In this document: positions 11,261-22,478 of the stretch, piece by piece
How the letters are laid out: each line of letters begins with the position of its first letter
How positions within the stretch are numbered: position 1 is the first letter of the stretch
NCBI GenBank assembly: GCA_016584305.1
Contig: JACEEZ010001253.1
Span: 96,001-160,000, forward strand
Reading direction: 5' to 3'
Origin: Chionoecetes opilio
Lineage: Eukaryota > Arthropoda > Malacostraca > Decapoda > Majidae
DNA length: 64,000 nucleotides
The notes under the pieces: model-generated
Told to the model about the DNA's origin: nothing
Database searches by the model: none
Seen by the model: only the letters and a program-made list of their open reading frames with translations
Translations under genes and position numbers: made by a program

Positions 11261-11875
11261 GTGACTGAGATTGAGACCCGTATCAATAACCGACCCTTAA
11301 CCTACTTAGATGATTCATCGGTAAATATAGAAGCTCCTACTCCCTCACATTCAATTTATGGGAGACGACTTGAACCCTTTTCTTTAATAGAAACAAGGGA
11401 GCATATACAAGATCCTACAATAAATGACCCGGCTCTACATCTCCGGGAAGGTTATCATACCTTAAGTAAAATTTTAAGGTCATGGGATAAGCATTGGAGT
11501 GCAGATTATTTACTGAGTCTAAGTGAAAAGTTTTATGGGGCTCAACAGCCAGGAAATCAAAGTCTAATTAAAGTAGGAGATATAGTAATCCTTAGGGGAG
11601 ATATGCCTCGTTCGCAATGACCTCTAGGAAAAATAGCAAACTTGCATACTGATGGAAAGGGGATTGTGAGGTCAGTGGAGTTACTAGTGAGGGGACAACG
11701 ATGTGTGCGGACGGTAAATAATTTGATTTCCCTAGAGTTAGCTGAAGAGGTAAAGGAGGACTCTAAGTCTGCGTCTTGGCAGGCGAACTTAGGGGACTCC
11801 CGACCACGGAGGCAAGCTGCTTTAAAGTGTAAAACCACTCGGAGAAAGCTCATAAAAGGGGGTCAAATCACCTGA
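11261..11875 (+). pseudogene. BEL/Pao pol C-terminal domain
   Basis: Starts with TEIETRINNRPLTYL, then RSWDKHWSADYLLSL and IKVGDIVILRGDMPRSQ. These are marks of the C-terminal domain that follows integrase in BEL/Pao polyproteins (DUF5641-like, from memory). A stop at 11618-11620 interrupts it, after which LGKIANLHTDGKGIVRSVEL continues in the same domain to about 11875. The junction with the integrase piece holds a small duplication around AAAACCATT (11218-11262). Its role is probably DNA or target binding, which I infer only from position. Confidence 0.8.
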
Positions 11876-11906
11876 AGCAAACCTTCATTTTTAGCCGGCC
11901 CCAAGT

Positions 11907-12040
11907 TGTGGAAATTATCCACTAAAACCGTTCTCTAATCGGGAGAATGGTATGGTGGGATTTACTCACCTCCCCTGTCAACAGGGGAGGTGAGTAAAAT
12001 TCCACTATGTATATATAATTATTATAGAATTGGGCATAAA
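11907..12040 (+). other. Candidate start of the BEL/Pao 3' LTR, with hairpin
   Basis: Thirty bases after the last pol codon comes GCCGGCCCCAAGT followed by TGTGGAAATTATCC at 11907, a plausible LTR start because LTRs begin TG. Inside it lies a perfect 17-bp hairpin (11961-11977 and 11982-11998, loop TCAA; arm TTTACTCACCTCCCCTG). The LTR would continue beyond the piggyBac-type insertion at 13883-14288, where a TATATAAG box occurs near 13955. With no 5' LTR for comparison, the boundaries are inference. Confidence 0.4.
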
Positions 12041-13882
12041 TTAACCCTCTCGCATTCCGTAATTATATTTATGAATTCTTGCTCGTGGCAGCCCATGGGA
12101 GAGGCACTCAGAAGGGCTTTTTTACGCGTAAAAAAGTTTACTTTCCATTGTATTTTTTCCCCATACCAAATACTCTTATCAGTGTAAATGTTATACTGTT
12201 TTCTTTGTATATGTTTTTTGTATGAGATTATTGCATAAAAAATTATAAATCACACATAATAAATGCCATTATGAGACTCTGAATGAATATGCGTATACAG
12301 TAAATTGACTTCAACTCTTCACTAAAAAAAAAATACTGAGAAAACATTCGACGTGCTATATACCAAAAGAAATGGAATTATATCAGTGTTCGATAGAAAC
12401 CATTACTTTTCTGATAAGGGAATATCCACCGTGGAAAAAGTAGCGTAAACTAAACATTTCTCGCGAAACAATCCAAAGTTTTACTTTTTCTCGATTTTTT
12501 CAGCAATGTTTTATGATACAGCTTTGAGTTTTGTTTCACTGTGTAGAACTCTTAACAACGAAGAAAATGAATGTAAGCTTTTATTACTATGTAAGAAACT
12601 TTTTGGGGGGGAATATTTCTTGATTATTTTATCAAATACCCAATTATTACGGACTCTGTAGTATGTTCCCACCTTCTTTTCTCGAAACTTGTCTCACAAA
12701 AGTAAATTTTCTATGTATACATTCTATATGAGGTTTTTCATCAGCAGTTCTGTGATGTCTTCAGAATGTTCGTATCTGCAATATTTCCTGAGATATATTC
12801 GTGTAAACTTGACTATCTACTAGCAGTGAAATATTATTTACAACCTATATATTTTGGTTAGTTGGTTTGGAAAATATGCACGAAAGTTGTATCTATGATA
12901 TATCCACACTGTAAAGACAAGAATGCCACTAAGCGATAGTTTCTAGACTCAATATTTTTAGAGATGGAGAATTTTTGAGCTGAAGCCAAACCCCATTCAC
13001 CTTTGCTCTGATATAGTCACCGCCTTCCGTCTCATGTTTCCAATATTTGGCAGAATATACTGTAGTAACAAGAAAAAAAATGTTCATGCATACACCCACA
13101 TACGTGCACACATACGCCCAGTGTCAAGCATCACAACGATCGAAGATGCGCTTGTTTCAGTATATTTTTTCAAACACACCACATAACAAATGTACACACA
13201 ACACCATATACAGTAGTGTAGGTGCAAACACGAAGTATTAGAAATATAAATGTGTGCATGTGTATACGTATATATAACAAAATTACCCGTGTGTACAATT
13301 CATATAAGTCAACTCGCACTGCACAGTTTCACTTTCTATATCTTAACCTCGCTAACACACACGTCAACCATTCAAGCTAATAGGCTATATAGGATATAGA
13401 TCGCTATAAACTTCGTTCATTAGCTTGAACTGTCCATTATCAACGTTACACGATTATGTATAGCCTATTTCCAGTACATATTATCGTGATCTTCATTATG
13501 TATGCAATGATAGGTCATTCACATAGATGTATTATGCAACAAATACACGCTAAAGCACTGAACTGAGACTCTTGAGTCCCCGCTTGGCCTTTAAATCACC
13601 GCCACTCACAATGCCCTGCCAGACTGACTGCCGGGAGGCAACTAAAGTATTTCATTTGCGCACTACCAAAATAATGCTTACAGAGGGCTACCAGATAATT
13701 AATTTTCAAATAGATCAGCTTACTGAACACTTGCCCAAAAATGACGCAGATTGCGTTATTTGTCGATTTTAGGCGAATATTTTTCTGCCACAGACGGCTG
13801 AATGACGCGTTTCGCGTCATAGGTGTTCCAGATATTACTTCTCGAATGACGCATAACGCGTCATAGAATGCGAGGGGGTTAA
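12041..13882. mobile_element. piggyBac-type TIR element, 1.84 kb
   Basis: Bounded by TTAA on both sides (12041-12044 and 13879-13882). The terminal inverted repeats are CCCTCTCGCATTC and, on the other strand, CCCCCTCGCATTC (12 of 13 match). TTAA target sites and CCC-starting termini are the piggyBac pattern. No transposase coding is visible, so it is non-autonomous. Near the right end are two hairpins built on ATGACGC...GCGTCAT (about 13803-13820 and 13845-13864). The remainder is AT-rich and unrecognised. Confidence 0.72.
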
Positions 13883-14288
13883 GATATATTAAATATAGTA
13901 ATTTAATTCTGGTGGTATTAACTAGTACCACGATTAATCAAAGGGTTAACATTATATAAGAGTTGTGAGGAAAATATTGGAACCTTCCACGGGCAGGAAG
14001 ATACATTATTGGAACGTTCCACGTGTATAGCTCCTGCCGACTTGATCAGAGTTTTCAGTCAAGGCAGCAGTCACGCTCTAGATTTTACACTATCAAGGTG
14101 TAGTCACTCTCTTGATTGTACACTAAGGTGTAGTCACGCTCATCATCTTAATATGTGTGAGCCAACATAACCGATAACCGGTTAGTGGAAAAAGGACGTG
14201 GTATAACACCATAAGCCAGTAGCGCGCCCGGGATTATTTCTACGACGAAACTCTGGAAAGTTACCGTCGTCGACCACAGTCGCCGCCA
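13883..14288 (+). other. LTR-like segment between two piggyBac-type insertions
   Basis: Contains ACATTATATAAGAGTTG (about 13950-13966), a TATA-box-like stretch. Short direct repeats around GGTGTAGTCAC follow at 14097, 14129 and neighbouring positions. This looks like LTR promoter sequence and may continue the BEL/Pao 3' LTR begun at 11907, but no partner LTR is present to prove it. Confidence 0.35.
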
Positions 14289-14991
14289 TTAACCCTTTCA
14301 CGCACGGTGACGCGATCGCGTCAAAACGGGCTCGTCTGCAATCTGAGCTTTTGACGCGAATTGCGTCAAAAAACAGTTAAAAATTCGCCAAAAATAAGGT
14401 ATTTATCAGAATTGCGTCAAAATTTTATGCGTCAATGATCCAGCCTAGACCTATAAAATAAACTAATTGTCAACTCTCTCGTGTGAGTGGATGTGAACTG
14501 ATAAGGGTTTGTGTGTCAGTTTCCACACAGCAGGCAGCCTGTGCGCACGGATTGTCGTCCCTTTAAAACGTGTCTCGAGCTGGCCATAATGGCCACATGA
14601 AGATAATAATGGTAGCGTTGGAATCCTCATAAAAATCCGCTTTTATTGGCATATAAACCATAAAAAAATGACTCAGGAAGTTTAGAGCTACGAAGTGGTG
14701 AACGTAAGTATTTCTTATTTCTCTTTACTCAATATTTTTTCGGAGTCGGTAAATTCCGCTATTTATTTGCATTTCTTGTTATTTTTTTCTTTCATAAGGC
14801 AGAATAATCTCTTGCAAAACCAATGATATATAATAATGCCAGGAAAAAAGAATACACGTTGGTGAAATTGATAACATAAAAAATAATTCGCGGCACAGTC
14901 TGGCCATTTCGCGGGGCCCCTTAGGGAGCATAAGACGGATGTTGCAGTGGACGGAAAAACTTATTAAACTTTTCGTGCGTGAAAGGGTTAA
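14289..14991. mobile_element. piggyBac-type MITE, 703 bp
   Basis: Perfect 18-bp inverted ends including the TTAA target: TTAACCCTTTCACGCACG at 14289-14306 and its complement at 14974-14991. The interior repeats the motif TGACGCGAATTGCGTCA and relatives near the left end. No transposase is present. Its ends and GACGC motifs resemble those of the element at 12041-13882, so the two probably belong to one superfamily. Confidence 0.85.
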
Positions 14992-16455
14992 ACGCGTGCA
15001 CCATATAACCATCCACCAGTGCCCCACACCAGCCACTTCTGCTTCTCGCAAATAATTATCAAGCCTTCAACCATTCAACCCATCTACCACTGATGAGTAT
15101 ACCTTAGTTAGTAACTAAATGGGGTAGGCTCTCAGTATAGGTAGTTCTTGGGTTTCGCAAGGTGAGTTCACATCAATTTAATTATAATTCCTACAGTGCA
15201 GATGCCAACATCATGTCTGTGTGAGCAAAGTTTCTCAAGCTTAGTTTTAATCAAGACATAGAAAAGGAATGCCATTCTGAATTTGGAGCCTCTTATGCGG
15301 GTTGCACTTTAAAATTGTTTGATGCCTCGATTTAAGCTGATAGCAGACAAATTGCAACAGCAGCCAAGCCATTGATTTTTGTTTCTCGAAGGAAAAGGCT
15401 TTGTTTTCTGGATTACCAAATATAACGCATATTAGGTGCAATTTTACTTTAGTTTCACGAAGAAAAATGCATTTGCTGTAGAATTCCGAAGGTATGTTTA
15501 ACTTTTCCTTGTATATTTATAGTTTTAGACTGCAGGTGTTATTATACAGAAGAATATGTAAACTGTAAATTTGAAATGAGAATGAAGCTGCCTTTTCCTA
15601 CCTATATATTTTGTAGAATGATATAGTTAGATTTAAAATGTCAGAGCCGCGAGATTTTAAAGAGAAAAAAATTGTGGTGGACAGCTCTTACCAAAGCACT
15701 ACTAAGGGTGGACGACATCAAAAAAGGTTGAAGAGCACTGGTCTACACCATTCAGAACACAGAGCCCTAGAGAGGAACTACTATAATGGTTGCCACATAA
15801 ATGGCATAACTATGAAAATTATGATAAATTGGAACAAATAATCACAAATTGGTAGGGAGGGACAAGCATCCATAACAGGTGACTGTTTTTTAACCTTGTA
15901 CAGCGACTACCTCATGTTCAAACCAAACCCAGCAGCCAAGTGACAAACAACCATGAAGTTTGCCATATTCAAATGAAATTCATATGAAATCTAATTCTGG
16001 ATATATGGAATTTTCAGTTTTCTGGAATCCAGATAAATTATCCAGTATATGTATGCATATTTACATACATTTCCATGACATGTACCGTAAATGTAATACA
16101 ATGATAGCTTATATAAAAGATAAAATTTGTCAATTTGAAGATAAGAACTTGTCACTTGGCCTTATGTCAATATTAAATATAAGTGCTGCAGCTAAATATT
16201 ATTCACAGTCATTCTTAAATCCTTGTCCTTAAATCTGCTTATTCAATTTTGGCCATTCTCCATCGTGGTTATTAAGCCATTCCATTAGGTTTGATATAAA
16301 ACTTACACACATACAGTACATACATACACAAACACACATACAGTATGACACAGGAATCAAGGATAATGTAGACAAACAAGAAAATCATTGAACAAACTTT
16401 AAATATGTGCAGAAAGGTGCATGCGATTATGAAACAAAACTTTAAGCAATCTTAC
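14992..16455. other. Unassigned intronic sequence
   Basis: About 1.4 kb with no supported gene. Two short open frames (15638-15841 and 15960-16232, plus strand) show no recognisable motif and are probably chance. I looked for the next dynein exon (the usual PPREGAY block) on the minus strand here and did not find it. Confidence 0.5.
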
Positions 16456-16604
16456 GTGAAATCCTCTTTATTTTTCTTTGTAACATCACACTGAAGACAC
16501 ATCTGATCAAGGGGAAGCTCACTCTTGCGTGCAGTGCTCTGCATTATTGCTGTCAAGAAACTCTGTGGATTGAAGAATCCTGCCAACCACACGGACGATG
16601 GAAC
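16456..16604 (-). CDS. Axonemal dynein heavy chain, exon C (C-terminal domain)
   Basis: Read on the minus strand this 149-bp exon opens after TGACAG and encodes 49 residues plus two bases. It starts [20 protein letters not shown] and ends with KKNKEDF and a split threonine codon, before a GTAAGA donor (16455-16450). The [14 protein letters not shown] block is a hallmark of the C-terminal region of axonemal outer-arm heavy chains. The version with [10 protein letters not shown] and [15 protein letters not shown] fits the DNAH9/11/17 (beta) class better than DNAH5/8, by memory. It joins exon B (40353-40526) in phase 0 with no gap. The next exon, which should encode the PPREGAY block, is not in the window, so the downstream intron exceeds 16.4 kb. 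Dynein heavy chains are ATP-driven microtubule motors of motile or mechanosensory cilia. The exon has no stops or frameshifts. Confidence 0.93.
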
Positions 16605-17210
16605 CTGTCACAACATAAATTTATTAATTATAATTATAGCGTCCTCGGTTTCTCTTCGAAATCCCTTCATTTATAGTATGAAGTGTGTATACAAATTAAT
16701 ATAAGGCATACATGAACCTGTATACTTAAATGTTGTATGCTTATGTTTTGCCTGATTTTGTTTATGATTGTATCATCAATCTATGGTACATGGGAGAAAA
16801 CTCACCTCCTATTAACCCTTTCACATTAGGTGAGTAAGACAATATTGTCTAAGGCCCAAACTGCCCTAAAAAATAAACTTTGCGCGTTGCCATGCTTAAG
16901 TGACCCATAACATAGATAAGTATTACTCTCAACACTTGTTCACTTGTTTCACTATTTACTATTTTTCTTAGAGATATCAGTTTGGTCTCCTTTGGCAGAT
17001 AAGGATTTATATTTTATTATATATTGATGTAAGGAAGTAAGACATCATTCTTAAGATTTCACCTGATCAACATGGGCACTTTTAAGGTAAGTAGAAGTTG
17101 GTTGCGTAAGGCAGTGATCTAATCTAGGTATGTGTAACGCAGCTGATTTCAATATTGTTAGGATGTTCTGTGAGTTTGGGGATGTTAATGAAGAGTGCTA
17201 GGGAGTGTTA
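16605..17210. other. Start of the 23.7 kb dynein intron, otherwise unassigned
   Basis: Holds the acceptor side of exon C and AT-rich sequence. At 16815 there is ATTAACCCTTTCACATTAGG, like the left end of the piggyBac-type MITE at 14289. No matching right end was found, so only a solo end or a chance match is supported. Confidence 0.4.
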
Positions 17211-17485
17211 GGCCGGTTCCCACTAGCCCGCTTCTACGGCTGCCGTTGCCGTACACCGCCTAACGATGACGTCACCATCATCACCGCTTGAGTGGTATTT
17301 GTGGTAACTGGGCACAGTTTGCACCTCCGCTGGAGCGGACACCGCCGAGAGGGAGAGATGGCTTGATTTTAACTTTGTACGGCAGCCGTACAGCGGTACG
17401 GCGGTGCGGTCGACTTTTTTGTGACGTCATTGTTGTTCATTGTTGTTGTACGGCGGCCGTACAAGCGGGCTAGTGGGAACCGGCC
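17211..17485. mobile_element. Harbinger-type MITE, copy 1 of a tandem pair
   Basis: 275 bp with inverted ends GGCCGGTTCCCACTAGCCCG and its complement. The 3-bp flanks are TTA on the left and TTT on the right. GGCC-type ends with a three-base T/A-rich target are the PIF/Harbinger pattern. The interior is rich in GTACGGC and GACGTCA motifs and has no transposase. Confidence 0.8.
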
Positions 17486-17497
17486 TTTAACCCTAAA

Positions 17498-17773
17498 GGC
17501 CGGTTCCCATCAGCCCGCTTGTACGGCCGTCTTACAACAACACCGCTCAACAATGACGTCACCATCATCACCGCTTGAGTGGTATTTGTGGTAACTGGGC
17601 ACAGTTGGCAACTCCGCTCGAGCGGACACCGCCGAGCGGGAGAGATGACTTGAATTTAACTTTGTACGGCGGCCGTACAGCGCTACGGCGGTGCGGTAGA
17701 CTTTGTTGTGACGTCATTGTGACGTCTTTGTTGTTGTATGGCGGCCGTACAAGCGGGAAGGTGGGAACCGGGC
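17498..17773. mobile_element. Harbinger-type MITE, copy 2 of a tandem pair
   Basis: 276 bp, the same family and orientation as 17211-17485, separated from it by only 12 bases. Ends are GGCCGGTTCCCATCAGCCCG on the left and GGTGGGAACCGGGC on the right. The two copies encode the same spurious short peptide start (MSGICGNWAQ), which explains the duplicated small open frames. Confidence 0.8.
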
Positions 17774-18385
17774 TTTACACGGCGGGTGACGTACTCATAC
17801 GTCCACCATAGTAGGGTGGCCGAGGAAGGCGGGTGACGTACCAGTACGTCATTAAGATTTTGGCCCAATTTTGGTGCCTACAGCAACCTCTTTTTTTGTA
17901 GATATGTATTACACTAAATGGGAGTAAATTCCACCGCACATATGGTGTCTATGTTGAAATATGTGGTATTACTCGTCCCGACACGTGCCTCATAGCGCAG
18001 TCCTAGGCCGACCGGAAAACTGTCGTGATGAGAGGGTATTATCTTTTCGCGACTTGGAAGTGCTACGCCTTATTAATTTTCGCCTGATTTTGACCTCTAC
18101 AGTACCCTCCAGCTCTGTAAGGATACCATATACTCCGCACGATATGCCTCAGTTTGTCATGAGGAGCCAATATATATAGACGCAGAATGTCTTCTTCCGT
18201 CAGCCTATATACTGAGCAGTCTCCACCGTCTAAGCGACGTCTAATTTCTACGCCTCTAAAAGCATTGACTAGGGGAAACGAGAGGAAAAAGAAAACTGAT
18301 AAACAGAGTGGAAGGAAACGAAGGAAAGATTGGTGATGAGTGATATCCGTGAAAGGGGAAGATAGATAAATGGCGAGATATGACG
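17774..18385. other. Unassigned intronic sequence
   Basis: Begins with two copies of GGCGGGTGACGTAC (17780 and 17828), a short direct repeat. The rest shows no gene or terminal repeat that I can support. Confidence 0.45.
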
Positions 18386-18389
18386 ATAA

Positions 18390-19225
18390 GGAAAAATGCC
18401 TGTACTTTTTCTGAACATATCAGAATTACCCTTCAATACAACAACTGAAACTGTTTTTAATAAAAATGTAGTTTATCATTATATGTTTCTGCACTTGATG
18501 AAAATATTGGCAAAACATAGAATACCTGAAAACTCAATTTTAAAAAAATCGTCTTTTCATGGAAACACTGCAAGTTCAAGCAGAATGAGGCTTCAGGAAG
18601 TATCTACTTGTATGTAAGCTTTCGCTGAGTACCTGTTTTGGGTGTGTCTGTCTCTCTTGTGACAAAATTTAACCAAGAAACAGTGTGGCGTTCAGCATCT
18701 CCACAGTAACCATCCCGCGGTCAGGAGCTGATATCACTCACTTTGTTATTGTCCTCACTCCGCTCAGCTGTTGTTATTAAGTATTAAGTGTTATTAAATA
18801 TTGGTGGTATTAAGTATATGTTATTATGTAGCTGTTGGTAGATCACCACCCCGACACGTCTGTGGCGCTGCCGCTTGTTTAGTAAACAAAGGTCTCGACC
18901 GTCTTGGATACGACCTGTCGCTGAGGTGCCACGAACGAAAATTACTTCACGGTTAAATTTTCGTCAAAAGAGAGACATACACCCAAAGTAGGTACTCAGC
19001 GAATGCTCCAATATAAGTCGAAATTTCCTCCTGAAGCCTCTTTCTGCTTGAATTTGCAGCGTTTTGATGAAAAGCTGATTTTCAAAAATGAGAGTTTTCA
19101 AGTATTCTATATATATATGTATTGCCAATATTTTCATCAAGTGCAAAAAAATAAAATGATATACTACATTTTTATCAAGAACTGTTTCAGTTATTGTATT
19201 GAAGTGTAATTCTGATATGCAACGA
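18390..19225. repeat. Foldback element with about 280-bp inverted arms
   Basis: 18390-18675 and 18955-19225 are inverted copies of each other, with scattered indels. Both include the GATGAAAATATTGGCAA and AACTGAAACTG(T) tracts. The 280-bp spacer between them carries no gene. The matching open frames on opposite strands are a by-product of this symmetry. I could not define a target duplication. Confidence 0.8.
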
Positions 19226-19504
19226 TGAAGCACAGGGAATTTACGGTAATTGATAGATCATTCAAGCTCAAAGTGTAGAAGTGACAGCACTAGAGACATC
19301 TGGTGGCGTTAGCTTTCATAATTCTCCCTATTGCAAGTGCCTCTATCTCCACCACACTATAGTTCAGCTCGGCTTTATTAAATGTTCTACTAAATATGCT
19401 GAGCGGCCTGAGAGAGAGTTCATCCTTTTGTTGTAGAACACCACCAATTGCATTGTTAGAAGAATCAGTAGTACAAAAAATGGAAGATTAAAGTCAGGGA
19501 ATTT

Positions 19505-19870
19505 TAATGTTATCTTTTGAGCGAGCTATGTCTGTAAAGCTAGAAATGCCTCTTTGGCCTCATCCTTCCACTGTATGTGATTTTTGTTTTTCTTACCATC
19601 TACCATACCTACAATTAGTTTATTTAGAGGGGCTGATATAGCAGCATAATTTTTCACAAATTTCCTATAATAATTCGTCACACCAAGGAAAGACTGTAAT
19701 TCTCTTACTGTGGTTGGCGTTGGCATATTATTTATGGTTCCCACTTTACTTGGTTGGGGTTTTAACCCTTCAGCTGAGATAATATATCCCAAGTAGTTAA
19801 CACTATATTTTAAAATTGTACATTTTTTCAAGTTTATCCTCAACTTAGCTTCTTGTAGCTATGTGATAGA
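19505..19870 (-). pseudogene. Ty3/gypsy reverse transcriptase fragment
   Basis: The minus strand encodes about 115 residues of the RT thumb/connection region: LRINLKKCT, VNYLGYIISAEGLKPQPSK, VRELQSFLGVTNYYRKFVKN and a lysine-rich linker. The LGYIIS...GL and FLGVTNYYRKF blocks are diagnostic of Ty3/gypsy RT. The rest of pol and any LTRs are absent. It directly abuts the family A LINE at 19872. Confidence 0.88.
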
Positions 19871-19871
19871 C

Positions 19872-20841
19872 AACAAAGGGTTACAACTAATAGTTCTAAA
19901 TCGGAATGGGGGCAGGTAAGAAGTAGGGTTCCACTGGGGTCTGTTTTGGGACCATTACTATTTTTTATTTACATCAACGACTTTATTGTGGGATTAGCAG
20001 TGATATCAGCAAGTTTGCTGATGATACTAATACTAAGGTTGGTAGGATTATTAGATCACAGTCTGATGTAAACATATTGCAAGAAGACTTACAAAAATTA
20101 AATGAGTGGGTAGATAAATGGCAGATGGAATTCAATATTGATAAGTGTAGCGTAATGAATGTTGGTAGAAAAAATCCTGGTAATAGGTACACTATACGCA
20201 ATGTATCGCTGAAAATATCAGAAGGTGAGAAAGATCTGGGAGTGCGGGTAGCCGCAGATATCCGTCCTAAGAATCAATGTATTAAGGCTAGAAATCGAGC
20301 TAACAGGATGTTAGGAATCATTACTAGGTGTTAAAAGTAGAAGTGCTGAGGTTATTTTAAAGCTTTATTTGGCACTAATCGGACCTCACCAAGACTATGC
20401 GGTTCAGTTTTGGTCTCCATATTACAGGATGGATATAACCTTGTTAGAATCAGTGCAGAGAAGGATGACCAAAATGATTCATGGGTTGCGTAACTTTAGC
20501 TATAAGAGGAGATTGAAGCTATTAAATTTACATTCACTCGAGATGCGTAGAGTAAGGGACGATCTAATATAAGTTTTTAAGTGGTTAAAGGGATACAATA
20601 AAGGCGATGTAGGAAAAGTTCTTACGGCTAGTAAGCAGGGTAGAACAAGAAGTAACTGATTCAAGCTGGAAAAGCGTAGATTTAAAAAGGAAATGGGGAG
20701 AAACAGGTTCACAAATAAGGTGGTGAATGATTGGAATGGACTCAGTCGTCAGGTGGTCAGTGCGGAGTCAATAGGTAGCTTTAAAAGGAGTCTGGATGAA
20801 TTCATGGATGGGGAAGAGAGGTGTATGTAGGTAGTGTTAAG
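19872..20841 (+). mobile_element. LINE family A, 5'-truncated copy split by a solo LTR
   Basis: Encodes the C-terminal half of a non-LTR RT. VPLGSVLGPLLFFIYIND (about 19928) is followed by a frameshift at the FADD region (about 20005), then LNEWVDKWQMEFNIDKCSVM and GEKDLGVRVAADI (20077-20334). A stop lies at about 20335, then ESVQRRMTKMIHGL (20369-20572), then decayed 3' sequence. At 20841 it is cut by the solo LTR and resumes at 22479. Remaining copies of the family lie at 30180-30860, 50945-51195 and elsewhere. A CR1/L2-like clade is my guess. Confidence 0.85.
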
Positions 20842-22478
20842 TGTTAAGCCCCACGCCGCCCTACTCCCGAAGGGGGGTCGGAAATTGCGTGCGCGGGCTC
20901 AACGGGGGGTATTGATATAGCTCCTGTTTTAGCAGCCCCCCAACCCGCTACGGTTCTATCCAATCGGTCGCTAGTCGTGGCATGACAATTAACCCCGGCA
21001 CCCCTACCTGAAGGTGCCGAGTTGGGCATAACTCCTGGGTACTGACGAGGTACACGGGCAGTGCCCGCACGTCGGAGCTACGGCGAGTTTACCTCCCCAG
21101 GCGGGTAAACGCCCCGGCAATTGCCGGGGGGGCGACCCTCCCTGTCCCCCCCCCGAGGCCCCTAGCTTGCATAGTTGCCTCGGGGGCATCCATTAATCGC
21201 CCGCCCCTGTCATGCACTGTCAATCATATGGATACATCACCATCTGCTGCGTCGCCTTCAGGAAGACCTGTATGTGGTACTCATGAGGTCCTAAGATCCT
21301 GTTACAGGTGTCTCGTAATGCCCCGGGGTCCCGGGGGGGGAAACCCAGGGGAAGCCTCCTGAAGGAGGTATCTAGTAGGGCGTCGTAGCAGCGTAGAGTT
21401 TCACCTCCGCCCCGGGCCCGCCGCTAGTGTCTTGCCCCAGCGCCTAGTAGTTCCCCAAGGGCCCTGAAGAGAGGCCACAGGGGCAGGTAGTGTGGTAGGA
21501 CATCGTGGCATCGTAGAGTTGCACGTACCTACCCCTAGGGCAAAGTAGAGCGCTCCTTCGTCGCCTTGCTGTGGCTCCAGGGATTCCTGCGGCCCCAGGA
21601 GGAGAGCCACCGGGGCGGGCAGTGTTGCAGGGACGTCATGGCCTCGTAGAGTTGCACTGCCCGCCCCTGGGGCTATGCGGGGTATTCCGTAATCGTCCCG
21701 CCGAGGCCCCGTGGTCCCTGGGGCCCAGGAGAAGAGCCACAGGGGCAACGCAGAGCGCCACTATTTGCCCCGCCGTGGCTCCTTCATCTCAGGGCAACAG
21801 AGGAAAAACACCGGGGCGAGCGGAGCGACGGACGGTAGGTTAGGGCGTGGCGGGGGTGAAGCGGCGTTGTGGGTCTCAGCCATACCCCCGAGCGTGTGTG
21901 CCCGGAGGGAACGCCAGCGTAGCTCGCTCGCTGCCCTTAGACAATACACTAGTCTCGTAGTCACGTAAAAGATCACCGAGCACCGCGACGCAGGACTGCA
22001 CACACCCAAGTCTAGAAAGATTCTCTCTCTGTTCTCTCCTCCAAGGAGGCAGGCGAGGCGTGGACTGGTGGTTACAGGTCAAAGGGTATCAGTGCTGACA
22101 GTTAATCATCTAATGTGTGAAGTGAGTGCGTGAAGTGAGGGATGATGGTTCAGCACTCTTCTTCCTTGTCCTCGCCTTCTCACTCCCTCACTTTCTCTCA
22201 CTCTCCCTCACCTTCTCTCACTTTCTCACTTTCTCTCTCCTTCCTCTCGTGGACGTTCATCTGCAGAATACCTATGTCAGCAAAACTGGAGGTGGCCTCT
22301 TTGCTCACCCCTTCGGGGGCTGATAAGGAAGATGTGGTGTAAGCAGAACATCATCGCCTCTCTCCCTATCCACCACCGTCATCAGTACTCTCTGTCTCTT
22401 TCATTCTCCTCCTCCATTCCCCCATTTATCCTTCTCTTCCCTCCTATTCCTCATTCTTCCACGTCCCCAGCCCTCACA
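20842..22478. mobile_element. Solo LTR, 1,637 bp, GC-rich
   Basis: Starts TGTTAAGCCCC and ends CCCTCACA, so it has TG...CA termini, and is flanked by an exact 5-bp duplication TTAAG (20837-20841 and 22479-22483). The LINE sequence on both sides is continuous once this block is removed, as the intact copy at 30640-30700 shows. TG...CA ends, a 5-bp duplication and absence of any gag or pol identify a solo LTR left by LTR-LTR recombination. It is strikingly GC-rich compared with its surroundings and carries internal tandem repeats (21310-21800) and a CT-rich right end. No gene inside it is supported. Confidence 0.85.
21310..21800. repeat. GC-rich tandem repeats of about 120-135 bp inside the solo LTR
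   Basis: Diverged units recur with the markers CGTAGAGTTKCAC (near 21393, 21511, 21645) and AGAGCCACMGGGGC (near 21475, 21602, 21735), giving about 3-4 units. They also generate several overlapping spurious open frames on both strands. Repeats in an LTR may be promoter or enhancer modules, which is speculation. Confidence 0.75.

Larger units (their letters stand above)
8535..11875 (+). mobile_element. BEL/Pao LTR retrotransposon, decayed pol region
   Basis: The plus strand carries, in BEL/Pao order, the segment upstream of RT (LWDLETIGI at 8540), RT, RNase H, zinc-binding integrase N-terminus, integrase core and the C-terminal domain typical of this clade. No gag or protease and no 5' LTR are visible, so the 5' end has been lost. 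In-frame stops occur near 8638, 8694 and 8792; frameshifts occur near 10178, 11078 and 11225-11260; a stop lies at 11618-11620. A candidate 3' LTR begins near 11907. The copy is dead. Confidence 0.9.

Noticed and set aside
15638..16232. Small open frames in the dynein intron next to exon C
   Set aside because: No motif, no splice context and AT-biased composition; not supported as genes.
17288..17811. Two related small proteins starting MSGICGNWAQ
   Set aside because: They are the same MITE translated twice.
21401..21968. GC-rich overlapping open frames on both strands
   Set aside because: High GC content and tandem repeats inside the solo LTR keep several frames open by chance.
22126..22342. 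Ser/Leu-rich secreted-like peptide
   Set aside because: Falls in the CT-rich right end of the solo LTR; low-complexity artefact.
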